Source: JAMBLL01 sp964387145
GTDB taxonomy: Bacteria; Actinomycetota; Acidimicrobiia; Spongiisociales; UBA5794
Reading direction: 5' to 3'
Assembly (NCBI GenBank): GCA_964387145.1
Contig: CAYLVM010000014.1
Span: forward strand, 1-32,414
DNA: 32,414 bases
The translations under genes and the position numbers were made by a program. Shown piece after piece: positions 15,374-23,410 of the stretch. The number at the start of each line of letters is the position of its first letter. Position 1 is the stretch's first letter. Under the pieces are notes generated by a model. It saw only the letters and a program-made list of their open reading frames with translations. It was not told where the DNA came from and searched no databases.

Positions 15374-16798
15374 ATGAAGACACTCATATCTGGTGGAACC
15401 GTCGTCACCGCGATCGACACCGTTGCGGCTGATGTGCTCATCGATGACGAAGTCATCGTCGCGATTGGTGCTCCGGGGACGCATTCGTGGGCAGACCAGG
15501 CCGACAAGGTCATCGATGCGACGGGAAAGCTCGTCGTGCCCGGCGGTATCGATCCCCATACACACATGGAGCTTCCTTTCGGAGGAACGTACGCATCGGA
15601 CACGTTCGAGTCTGGCTCGCGGGCAGCCGCGTTCGGTGGCACGACGACGATCATCGACTTCGCTGTTCAGGCCAAGGGCGACAGCCTCATCGACGGTTTC
15701 GACACGTGGATGGCCAAGGCACAGGACAACTGTGCCATCGACTACGGCTTTCACATGATCGCCGGAGACATCAACGAGCAGTCGTTGTCCGACATGGACG
15801 TGCTCATCGACCGTGGCTGCACCAGTTTCAAACTGTTCATGGCGTATCCGGGGGTGTTCTACTCCGATGACGGAGAGATCCTTCGTGCCATGCAGAAGGC
15901 AGCCGAGACGAACACGATGATCATGATGCACGCCGAGAACGGCATGGCGATCGACGTGCTCCGTGAGCAGGCCCTGGCGCGGGGCGAAACCGACCCCGTG
16001 TATCACAGCCTGACACGTCCGTCCGTCACCGAGAGCGAAGCGACACACCGTGCGATCGTGCTCGCCGAGTTGGCAGGTGCACACCTCTACGTCGTGCACA
16101 TGTCAGCCAAAGAGGCTGTCGAAGAGATTGCAGAGGCCAGGGACAAGGGGCTTCCGGTGTTCGCAGAGACGTGCCCGCAGTATCTGTTCCTCTCGGTAGA
16201 GGAGAACGTCGACTCTGAGGGGTTCGAAGGAGCCAAGTACGTGTGCTCCACTCCCATCCGCAAGCGTGCGGAAGGTCACCAGGATGCGCTGTGGAACGGC
16301 CTTGCAACGAACGACCTCCAGGTCGTCTCGACGGACCACTGTCCGTTCTGTATGGACGATCACCCTGTGCTCGGGACGCAGAAGAAGCTCGGTGTTGGCG
16401 ACTTCACGAAGATCCCAAACGGTCTGCCGGGAGTCGAAGATCGGTTCCAGCTCATCTATCACGGCGGTGTCGTCGAGGGCCGAATCAGCTTGAACCGCTG
16501 GATCGAGCTCACGAGCACAGCAGCAGCGAAGATCTTCGGCCTCTACCCCAAGAAGGGAACGATCGCCGTTGGTTCCGACGCCGACATCGTCGTGTTCGAC
16601 CCGGACGTCGAGTGGACCAAGTCGGTGACCCAGCATCACATGGACGTCGACTACTCGGCATACGAGGGCAAGGACGTCAAGGGCAAGGTCGAGACCGTGC
16701 TCCTGAGAGGCAGGGTCATCATCGACGGTGAGGACTACCTCGGTCAGATCGGAGACGGCCAGTACATCGCACGCGATCGTGTCTCTGTCCACCACTAG
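15374..16798 (+). CDS. hydA: Dihydropyrimidinase
   Basis: 474 residues. It hydrolyses dihydrouracil or dihydrothymine to the N-carbamoyl-beta-amino acid, the second step of the reductive pathway. Binuclear zinc-site residues of the cyclic amidohydrolase family are all visible: His62 and His64 (DPHTHMEL), carbamylated Lys153 (TSFKLFMAYPG), His186 (MMHAENG), His242 (VVHMSAKE) and Asp321 (STDHCPF). The length and C-terminal extension fit bacterial D-hydantoinase/dihydropyrimidinase. It sits between the aminotransferase and the semialdehyde dehydrogenase, which argues for a pyrimidine rather than a hydantoin role. Confidence 0.94.
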   Translation: MKTLISGGTVVTAIDTVAADVLIDDEVIVAIGAPGTHSWADQADKVIDATGKLVVPGGIDPHTHMELPFGGTYASDTFESGSRAAAFGGTTTIIDFAVQAKGDSLIDGFDTWMAKAQDNCAIDYGFHMIAGDINEQSLSDMDVLIDRGCTSFKLFMAYPGVFYSDDGEILRAMQKAAETNTMIMMHAENGMAIDVLREQALARGETDPVYHSLTRPSVTESEATHRAIVLAELAGAHLYVVHMSAKEAVEEIAEARDKGLPVFAETCPQYLFLSVEENVDSEGFEGAKYVCSTPIRKRAEGHQDALWNGLATNDLQVVSTDHCPFCMDDHPVLGTQKKLGVGDFTKIPNGLPGVEDRFQLIYHGGVVEGRISLNRWIELTSTAAAKIFGLYPKKGTIAVGSDADIVVFDPDVEWTKSVTQHHMDVDYSAYEGKDVKGKVETVLLRGRVIIDGEDYLGQIGDGQYIARDRVSVHH

Positions 16799-16821
16799 GC
16801 GGCGAGACTGAGGAGTTCCCA

Positions 16822-18309
16822 ATGAAACAGATCAATCACATCATCGGCGGCGAGGAGGTCGCCTCGACGTCGGGGAGAACCTCGCCGGTGTACAACCCTG
16901 CCACGGGTGAGATCACCGCACACGTCGGGCTCGCAACCGTCGAGGAAGTCGACAGGGCTGTTGCGGTAGCGTCCGAGGCGTTCCAGTCGTGGCGTGCGAC
17001 ATCGCTCGCGACCCGAACCGCCGTGATGTTCCGGTTCCGCGACCTCGTCGACAAGCACAAGGGTGACATCGCGGCGCTGTTGACAGCCGAGCACGGCAAG
17101 GTGCTGTCCGACTCCCTCGGTGAGGTCCAGCGTGGCCTCGAGAACATCGAGTACGCCTGTGGCATAGCGGAGCTTCTCAAGGGTGAGTTCTCTCAGCAGG
17201 CGTCCACGGAGATCGACGTGTACTCGGTGCGTCAACCTCTCGGCGTCGTTGCGGGTATCACACCGTTCAACTTTCCCTCGATGGTCCCGATGTGGATGTT
17301 CCCGAACGCGATTGCAACGGGCAATACCTTCATCCTCAAACCGTCGGAGAAGAACCCGAGTGTGAACACGCTCGCAGCCGAACTCCTCGAGAAAGCCGGT
17401 CTGCCTGCTGGGGTGTTCAACATCGTCCAGGGTGACAAGGTCGCCGTCGATCGTCTGCTCGAGCATCCAGACGTTGCTGCTGTCTCGTTCGTCGGTTCGA
17501 CACCGATCGCGAGATACATCTACACGAAGGGGACCGAAATCGGGAAGCGGGTCCAGGCACTCGGAGGAGCGAAGAACCACATGGTCGTGCTCCCCGACGC
17601 CGACATCGGACTCGCAGCCGATGCAGCCGTGAGTGCAGCGTACGGCTCGGCGGGCGAGCGATGCATGGCCATCTCGGTGGTCGTTGCCGTGGGTGCTTCC
17701 GCCGACCCGCTCGTCGCCGCCATCGAGGAGAGGATCCCCGGCCTCGTCGTTGGTGCCGGTACCGACGCGTCCTCCCAGATGGGGCCGCTCATCACTCGTG
17801 AGCATCGTGATCGTGTCGCCTCGTTCGTCGAGAACGCTCCAGGCGAAGGGGCAACGGTTGTCATCGACGGCCGGGAGCCGACCTTCGAAGGTGATGGCTT
17901 CTACATCGCTCCGTCCCTCATCGACAACGTCGCACCGGGGATGGCCTGCTACGACCAGGAGATCTTCGGTCCCGTCCTCACCGTGGCACGGGTCGATACC
18001 TACGAAGAGGCGATCGGGATGATCAGCGAGAACCGCTGGGGCAACGGAACGGCGATCTTCACCCGTGACGGTGGAGCAGCACGACGGTTCCAGATCGACG
18101 TCGATGCGGGGATGGTCGGGATCAACGTGCCGGTCCCCGTGCCCGTTGCGTACTACAGCTTCGGTGGATGGGGAGAGTCCTTGTTCGGAACGTCGCACGC
18201 GTACGGACCGGAAGGCATCGCCTTCTACACGAAGGCGAAGGTCATCACGTCTCGCTGGCCCGATCCGGCAACGAGTACGATCGACCTCGGATTCCCGCAG
18301 AACGTATGA
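16822..18309 (+). CDS. mmsA: CoA-acylating (methyl)malonate-semialdehyde dehydrogenase
   Basis: 495 residues. An aldehyde dehydrogenase of the MmsA type converts malonate semialdehyde to acetyl-CoA, or methylmalonate semialdehyde to propionyl-CoA, with NAD and CoA and loss of CO2. The catalytic cysteine is Cys281 in GSAGERCMAIS. The usual general-base glutamate of aldehyde dehydrogenases is Asn252 in LGGAKNH, the hallmark of the CoA-dependent group. ITPFNFPSMVPMWMFP matches the family. It drains the product of the preceding aminotransferase into central metabolism. GAGGAG is absent, but TGAGGAGTTCCC lies just upstream of the ATG. Confidence 0.94.
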   Translation: MKQINHIIGGEEVASTSGRTSPVYNPATGEITAHVGLATVEEVDRAVAVASEAFQSWRATSLATRTAVMFRFRDLVDKHKGDIAALLTAEHGKVLSDSLGEVQRGLENIEYACGIAELLKGEFSQQASTEIDVYSVRQPLGVVAGITPFNFPSMVPMWMFPNAIATGNTFILKPSEKNPSVNTLAAELLEKAGLPAGVFNIVQGDKVAVDRLLEHPDVAAVSFVGSTPIARYIYTKGTEIGKRVQALGGAKNHMVVLPDADIGLAADAAVSAAYGSAGERCMAISVVVAVGASADPLVAAIEERIPGLVVGAGTDASSQMGPLITREHRDRVASFVENAPGEGATVVIDGREPTFEGDGFYIAPSLIDNVAPGMACYDQEIFGPVLTVARVDTYEEAIGMISENRWGNGTAIFTRDGGAARRFQIDVDAGMVGINVPVPVPVAYYSFGGWGESLFGTSHAYGPEGIAFYTKAKVITSRWPDPATSTIDLGFPQNV

Positions 18310-18345
18310 CCGGCCGTGACGAACCTCGAGGGGTGCGATAGTTCG

Positions 18346-19290
18346 ATGACATCTCGGGACGAAGCAGCCCAGGCGATACGGAAGCTCGAGCGCGCCGCCG
18401 CCATCCGGCGGTCGGTGCGCCGGATAGCCGTATTCCTCGTCTTCATCGTGGCGCTGGCCCTGCTCTACGTCGGATACAAGGCGTTCGGCCAGGCGCTCGG
18501 TGACGCACAGACCGATTGGCCCGTGATCGGCAAGGTGTTGCCGCGTACCGACAACCTCACGATGCCTCCGCTGCGCGACATCGTCGCCGAGTTCGCTCAG
18601 CCTCCCCAGCGCAACTCGGACAAGCCGCTTGCGGCGTTCATCTTCGAGGCCGGCCTCTTTACGTTCAGGGAAGCGGTTCTCGGCTTCGTGTTCGGCCTTG
18701 CGTTCGGGCTTGGGATCGCCGTCATCATGTTGCGTTCCCGCTGGCTCGAGGCGGGGATGTCACCGTATCTGGTTGCGTCCCAGACCGTTCCGCTCGTAGC
18801 GATCGCTCCGATCATCGTCATCTGGGGATCGAACAGCATGGGGTGGCTCCCGTTCGAGTGGAAGACGTGGATGTCGGTTTCGATCATCGCTGCCTACCTC
18901 ACGTTCTTCCCTGTTGCGATGAACGGCATCAAGGGACTGCAATCTGCAGATCCGGCAGCGATGGAACTGATGCGGTCCTACGCAGCAACGAGGCGCCAGA
19001 CCTTGATCCGGCTCCAGCTCCCTGCCTCGGTGCCGTACCTGTTCGCAGCGTTCAAGATCGCTGCGACGGCAGCGATCGTCGGGGCGATCGTCGGGGAGAT
19101 CTCCGGGGGGGTCTCAGGGGGCCTGGGGCGGTTGATCCTGGACTTCGCAAGCCGCTACACGACCGGCCCATCGCGGCTCTACGCGACGGTTGTGGGCGCA
19201 GCCGTGCTCGGGATCGTGGCAGTCGGCTTCGTCGCCCTCATCGAGTACATCGTCCTGTCGAAGCGCAAAGAGGAGCCGCTCTCACTATGA
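18346..19290 (+). CDS. ABC transporter permease (NMT1/SsuC type), first of two
   Basis: About 314 residues. An N-terminal membrane segment (AVFLVFIVALALLYVGYKAF) is followed by a binding-protein-dependent permease domain with about five more segments. The EAA-type loop is near MELMRSYAATRRQTLIRLQLPASVPYLFAAFKIAAT. It is related to SsuC/TauC/ThiX permeases. The start is uncertain: ATG 18346 has GAGGGG about 12 bases upstream, while GTG 18316 would add 10 residues. The stop overlaps the ATPase start as ATGA. With the second permease it would form a heterodimeric channel for a pyrimidine-like ligand (inferred from context). Confidence 0.88.
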   Translation: MTSRDEAAQAIRKLERAAAIRRSVRRIAVFLVFIVALALLYVGYKAFGQALGDAQTDWPVIGKVLPRTDNLTMPPLRDIVAEFAQPPQRNSDKPLAAFIFEAGLFTFREAVLGFVFGLAFGLGIAVIMLRSRWLEAGMSPYLVASQTVPLVAIAPIIVIWGSNSMGWLPFEWKTWMSVSIIAAYLTFFPVAMNGIKGLQSADPAAMELMRSYAATRRQTLIRLQLPASVPYLFAAFKIAATAAIVGAIVGEISGGVSGGLGRLILDFASRYTTGPSRLYATVVGAAVLGIVAVGFVALIEYIVLSKRKEEPLSL

Positions 19291-20075
19291 CCGATCCCGC
19301 AAGCTGTGCCGTGAAGATCTCCGGCGTCTCGAAGGTCTTCAACCCCGGGAAGCCGAACGAGGTGCGGGCGCTCGACGACATCAATCTGTCCATCACCAAC
19401 ACCTCCTTCGTGTCCCTCATCGGCCCATCGGGCTGCGGCAAGTCGACACTCCTCCGCCTGATCGGTGCCCTCACGCATCCCACCGATGGGGAGGTGTGTG
19501 TCAACGACAAGTCCGCAGACCAGGCCCGGCTTGATCGTGACTACGGCATGGCGTTCCAGACGTCGGGTCTCTTCAAGTGGCGCAGCGTCATCGAGAACAT
19601 CGAGCTTCCCCTCCAACTCATGGGGTGGTCCAAGTCCGAGCGCAAGGACCGGGCGGCTGAGATGCTCGACCTGGTCAAGCTCTCGGAGTTCGGCGAGCAC
19701 TATCCGAGGGAGCTCTCGGGAGGGATGCAGCAGCGCGTCGCTATCGCGAGAGCTCTGTCGTTCCGCCCTTCGCTCCTGTTGATGGACGAGCCGTTCGGAG
19801 CCCTCGACGAGATGACCCGTGAGCACATGCAGACGGAGGTGCTCGAGATCTGGAAGAAGACCGGCAAGACGATCGTCTTCGTCACGCACTCGATCCCCGA
19901 AGCAGTGTTCCTCTCCCAGCGGGTGATCGTGATGTCTCCGCGTCCCGGCCGGATCGCTGCCGACATCGATGTCGACCTCGGGGACCGCGTGTTCGAGACG
20001 CGGGAGTCGTCGGGGTTCTTCGACAAGATCACCCAGGTGCGTGAGGCCCTACGTTTCGAGGAGGGTTCAGGGTGA
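19287..20075 (+). CDS. ABC transporter ATP-binding protein (SsuB/TauB/ThiZ-like)
   Basis: 262 residues with all nucleotide-binding motifs: Walker A GPSGCGKST (46-54), Q-loop near AFQTSGLFKW, signature LSGGMQQR (143-150), Walker B LLLMDEP (163-169), D-loop GALDE and switch histidine in VTHSIPEA. The domain resembles the nitrate/sulfonate/taurine/pyrimidine-precursor importers. It powers the importer formed with the two flanking permeases. The start overlaps the first permease (ATGA) and the stop overlaps the second (GTGA), so the three are tightly coupled. Confidence 0.93.
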   Translation: MTDPASCAVKISGVSKVFNPGKPNEVRALDDINLSITNTSFVSLIGPSGCGKSTLLRLIGALTHPTDGEVCVNDKSADQARLDRDYGMAFQTSGLFKWRSVIENIELPLQLMGWSKSERKDRAAEMLDLVKLSEFGEHYPRELSGGMQQRVAIARALSFRPSLLLMDEPFGALDEMTREHMQTEVLEIWKKTGKTIVFVTHSIPEAVFLSQRVIVMSPRPGRIAADIDVDLGDRVFETRESSGFFDKITQVREALRFEEGSG

Positions 20076-20851
20076 TTCGCAGACTGCTTCGTGGTTCGAC
20101 ACCGGCCGTCGTCGTCGGCTTCGGGGGACTCGCGTTGTGGGAGCTGTCCCTGAGGATCCTCCAGCCGGAGGGGTTCGTGCTCCCCCCACCGAGTGAGATC
20201 ATGTTCGCCTTCTTCGCGAACTTCGACGAGATCTGGGCAGCGACCAAGAACACCGGATACGTCGTTGTGACCGGTCTCGTTGCCGGTGTCGTGCTCGGCA
20301 TCGTGTGGGCGCTGCTCGTGTCGCGATTCAGGTTGGCCAACGAGACACTGACCCCGCTGGCCATCTCGCTCAACGCGATCCCCATCATCGCTCTCGCTCC
20401 GATCTTCAACGCCTGGTTCGGGTTGTTGTCTCCGGTGTCGAACCAGTCGATTGTCGTGATCCTCGTCTTCTTCCCCGTGTTCATCAACACGACGAAGGGC
20501 CTGACCGAGGTCGCACCGACGGAGATCGAGCTCATGCGATCGTACGCGGCATCGTCATGGGAGGTCACCAAGCTCGTACGGATCCCGAACGCGATGCCGT
20601 TCTTCTTCACCTCCCTCAAGATCGCATCATCGCTCGCTGTGATCGGTGCGATCGTCGCCGAGTACTTCGGCGGTCGGCAGGATGCGCTCGGTCCGCTTAT
20701 TGTGCAGAACGCAGGTCTCACGAGATACACCCAAGCATGGGCGGCGGTACTCGCCGGCAGCGTCATGGGCATCGTGTTGTATCTGATGAGTGGAGGTCTC
20801 GAGCGGGTTTCCATGCCGTGGAGACCCGATGCGGAGGCGGCAGGGTCCTAG
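20072..20851 (+). CDS. ABC transporter permease (NMT1/SsuC type), second
   Basis: 259 residues from a GTG start that overlaps the ATPase stop, with GAGGAGGG just upstream. About six hydrophobic segments are visible, and the EAA-type loop reads ELMRSYAASSWEVTKLVRIP followed by NAMPFFFTSLKIASSLAVIGAIVAEY. The layout matches its partner permease and the ThiX/SsuC family. Two different permease genes around one ATPase indicate a heterodimeric channel. Confidence 0.9.
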   Translation: MIRRLLRGSTPAVVVGFGGLALWELSLRILQPEGFVLPPPSEIMFAFFANFDEIWAATKNTGYVVVTGLVAGVVLGIVWALLVSRFRLANETLTPLAISLNAIPIIALAPIFNAWFGLLSPVSNQSIVVILVFFPVFINTTKGLTEVAPTEIELMRSYAASSWEVTKLVRIPNAMPFFFTSLKIASSLAVIGAIVAEYFGGRQDALGPLIVQNAGLTRYTQAWAAVLAGSVMGIVLYLMSGGLERVSMPWRPDAEAAGS

Positions 20852-20889
20852 GGACCGTGGAGAAGCAAGACACAGAGGAGGAAGACTCG

Positions 20890-22020
20890 ATGCAATGGGG
20901 CAAGAAGAAGAGGTTGACCAAGTGGCTGGTCGTGCTTGCGGTGTTCGCCATGGTGGCGGCAGCGTGCAGCAGCAGTTCGGATGACGGCGGAGCAGATACA
21001 CAGGAGCTGATACCGGTGAAGCTGCAGTTGCAGTGGTTCACACAGGCACAGTTCGCCGGGTACTTTGCTGCGCTCGAGAAGGGCTTCTACCGCGACGCCG
21101 GTCTCGACGTGACGATCCTTGAAGGTGGTGTAGACATCGTTCCGGCAACGGTCCTCGATTCGGGGGCAGCGGACTTCGCGATCTCGTGGGTTCCCAGAGG
21201 CCTCGTTCCTCGTGAGGAGGGCCTGAACATCACGGACATCGCTCAGGTGTTCCAGCGTTCGGCGACCCTCCAGGTGTCGTTCAAGGACAAGGGCATCAAC
21301 TCGGTCACGGACCTCAGGGGCAAGATCGTAGGGAACTGGGGATTCGGCAACGAGTTCGAGCTCCTCGCCGGTTTGCGGAGCTCCGGTATCGATCCCGACA
21401 CCGACGTATCACTCGTCCAGCAGCAGTTCGACATGCTCGCCCTCATCAGCGGCGACATCGATGCAGCCCAGGCGATGATCTACAACGAGTACGCACAGGT
21501 GCTCGAGACGGTCAACCCGAGTACCGGTGAGCTCTATCAGCCTGAGGACCTGTCGATCATCGACTGGAACGACGTGGGAACAGCGATGCTCCAGGACGCC
21601 ATCTGGGCCGATGCCGACAAGCTCGACGACGACGCGGCGTACCGAGCCACAGCCGTCAAGTTCGTCGAAGCCTCACTGCGAGGCTGGGCGTTCTGTCGTG
21701 ACGAGTTCGACGAGTGTGCCAACATCGTGCTCGACGCCGGGCCGACCCTGGGCGAGTCGCATCAGCGCTGGCAGCTCAACGAGATCAACAACTTGATCTG
21801 GCCGTCGCCCAACGGTATCGGCGTCATGGATCAGGCCCTCTGGGACCAGACCGTCAAGGTCGCCGTGTCTGAGGGCATCCTCAAGGCCGTCCCGACGGAC
21901 GGGGCTTTCCGCACCGATATCGTCGAGGAAGCGCTCGCGAACTTGAAGGCGGACGGCGTCGACGTCGTCGGCAACGGATGGCAGGCCAAGGACATCGTCC
22001 TGAGAGAAGGCGGCGAGTAG
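20890..22020 (+). CDS. NMT1/THI5-like substrate-binding lipoprotein of the ABC importer
   Basis: 376 residues. A lipoprotein signal peptide with Cys26 (MVAAAC) means the protein is tethered outside the membrane. The mature part begins with KLQLQWFTQAQFAGYFAALE and KGFYRDAGLDVTI, characteristic of the NMT1/THI5 group that binds pyrimidine compounds such as thiamine-precursor pyrimidines. VDIVPATVLDSGAADFAI and NWGFGNEFELLAGL also fit. In this operon the ligand is probably uracil, thymine or a related base. The ATG at 20890 has the AGGAGGAAG sequence upstream. It is the last gene before an in-operon hairpin. Confidence 0.9.
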   Translation: MQWGKKKRLTKWLVVLAVFAMVAAACSSSSDDGGADTQELIPVKLQLQWFTQAQFAGYFAALEKGFYRDAGLDVTILEGGVDIVPATVLDSGAADFAISWVPRGLVPREEGLNITDIAQVFQRSATLQVSFKDKGINSVTDLRGKIVGNWGFGNEFELLAGLRSSGIDPDTDVSLVQQQFDMLALISGDIDAAQAMIYNEYAQVLETVNPSTGELYQPEDLSIIDWNDVGTAMLQDAIWADADKLDDDAAYRATAVKFVEASLRGWAFCRDEFDECANIVLDAGPTLGESHQRWQLNEINNLIWPSPNGIGVMDQALWDQTVKVAVSEGILKAVPTDGAFRTDIVEEALANLKADGVDVVGNGWQAKDIVLREGGE

Positions 22021-22033
22021 AAGCAGATGAAGT

Positions 22034-22064
22034 AGCGGTCCCTCCCGATATGGGAGGGACCGCT
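22034..22064 (+). terminator. Strong hairpin between the ABC importer and preT
   Basis: Perfect 13-bp stem AGCGGTCCCTCCC / GGGAGGGACCGCT with a 5-nt loop GATAT, 13 bases after the binding-protein stop and 24 before the preT ATG. No U-tract follows. It may be a terminator, a processing signal or a 3'-stabilising stem that sets different levels for the importer and preTA. Confidence 0.7.
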
Positions 22065-22087
22065 CGTACGCATGAGGATGGACCGGC

Positions 22088-23401
22088 ATGAACCAGACAA
22101 CGACGACGGATGCGATCCGCGTGATGAATCGCGACGAGGCGCTCTCTGAGGCCTTTCGATGTCTCATGTGCTGGGACGCCCCATGCACCAGAGCGTGTCC
22201 AACGACGATCGACGTTCCCGGATTCATCAAGCAGATCGCATACGGTGATCTCACCGGGTCGGCAAGGACCATCCTCGAGGCCAACATCCTCGGTGCTTCG
22301 TGTGCACGAGTGTGTCCGACCGAGGTGCTCTGTGCCGGCGCCTGCGTACTCAACGATCTTCACGAGCGACCGATCGACATCGGTCGACTCCAGGCGTACG
22401 CAACCCAGGATGCCGTGTTCGGGGCCAGAGAGGTGTTCGAGCCGACGGCGGTGACCGGTGGGAGTATCGGGGTCATCGGTGCAGGCCCTGCGGGTCTTGC
22501 ATGTGCAGCCGAACTCACCCGGCTCGGTCACAAGGTGATCGTCTACGACGCTAGCGACGAGCCGGGGGGCCTCAACACTCACGGTGTCGCGACATACAAG
22601 ATGGCTCGTGCAACGAGCCTGGCTGAGGTCGAGTTCATCAGGAGTCTCGGGGTCGAGATCCGGCCGTCGAGCGCGGTGGGGACGGATGTCGCCATCGATG
22701 ATCTCTTCTCAACACACGACGCTGTGTTCCTCGGCGTGGGTCTCGACGGTGTACCACCACTCGGACTCGCCGGTGAGGATCTCACAGGCGTTCAGGATGC
22801 CCTCGAGTTCATCGACGAGGTTCGCCGAGGGGAGGCGGACCTCACCGGGGAGCGGGTCGCCGTCATCGGTGGGGGGAACACCGCGATCGATGCGGTGACA
22901 CAAGCAGCCATGGTCGGAGCCGAACGGGTGTACCTCGTGTATCGGCGCGGTCGTAGCGAGATGCGCGCCTATTCGCACGACATCGAGCGGGCCCTCACCC
23001 ACGGAGTCGAGTTCGTCCATTGGAGCGCTCCCAAGCGATTCGAAGGTGACGGATCGGTGTCGTCGCTCGTGTGCGAACGGACCGAGTACCGCGGTGGCAA
23101 GGACGGATCGTTGCGTCTCGTCACGATCGAAGGGACCGAGTTCTCCATCCCGGTCACGAAGGTGATGCGGGCGACCGGGCAGGCGAAACGTGTCGGTTTC
23201 TTGAACCGGCTCCCGGGCGTCGACACCGATCCGGGAGGCAGGGTGATCGTCGATGAAGCGTTCCGCACGACGAACCCCAAGATGTGGGCCGGAGGCGACT
23301 GTGTCAACGGTGGTAAGGAAGTCGTGAACGCTGTGGCCCATGGGAGGGACGCAGCGAGGGACATCGATCGAGAGCTGCGCTCGGGCGCAGCGGGGAAGTG
23401 A
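22088..23401 (+). CDS. preT: NAD-dependent dihydropyrimidine dehydrogenase, subunit PreT
   Basis: 437 residues. It passes electrons from NADH through FAD and Fe-S clusters to PreA. The N-terminal Fe-S region has cysteines at 25, 28, 33, 37 (CLMCWDAPCTRAC) and 72, 76, 82, 86 (SCARVCPTEVLCAGAC). The FAD-binding motif is IGVIGAGPAGLACA (about 127-140), and the NAD(P)H domain has VAVIGGGNTAIDA. The C-terminal FAD contact is MWAGGDCVNGGKEVVNAVAHG. These match the glutamate-synthase small-subunit-like half of mammalian dihydropyrimidine dehydrogenase. preA follows 9 bases downstream, so the two form a two-gene unit. Confidence 0.94.
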   Translation: MNQTTTTDAIRVMNRDEALSEAFRCLMCWDAPCTRACPTTIDVPGFIKQIAYGDLTGSARTILEANILGASCARVCPTEVLCAGACVLNDLHERPIDIGRLQAYATQDAVFGAREVFEPTAVTGGSIGVIGAGPAGLACAAELTRLGHKVIVYDASDEPGGLNTHGVATYKMARATSLAEVEFIRSLGVEIRPSSAVGTDVAIDDLFSTHDAVFLGVGLDGVPPLGLAGEDLTGVQDALEFIDEVRRGEADLTGERVAVIGGGNTAIDAVTQAAMVGAERVYLVYRRGRSEMRAYSHDIERALTHGVEFVHWSAPKRFEGDGSVSSLVCERTEYRGGKDGSLRLVTIEGTEFSIPVTKVMRATGQAKRVGFLNRLPGVDTDPGGRVIVDEAFRTTNPKMWAGGDCVNGGKEVVNAVAHGRDAARDIDRELRSGAAGK

Positions 23402-23410
23402 GGCAGCGCA

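Noticed and set aside
16795..18198. Long minus-strand open frame opposite mmsA
   Set aside because: Antisense shadow in high-GC sequence; its translation shows no family motif, whereas the plus strand encodes a complete MmsA.
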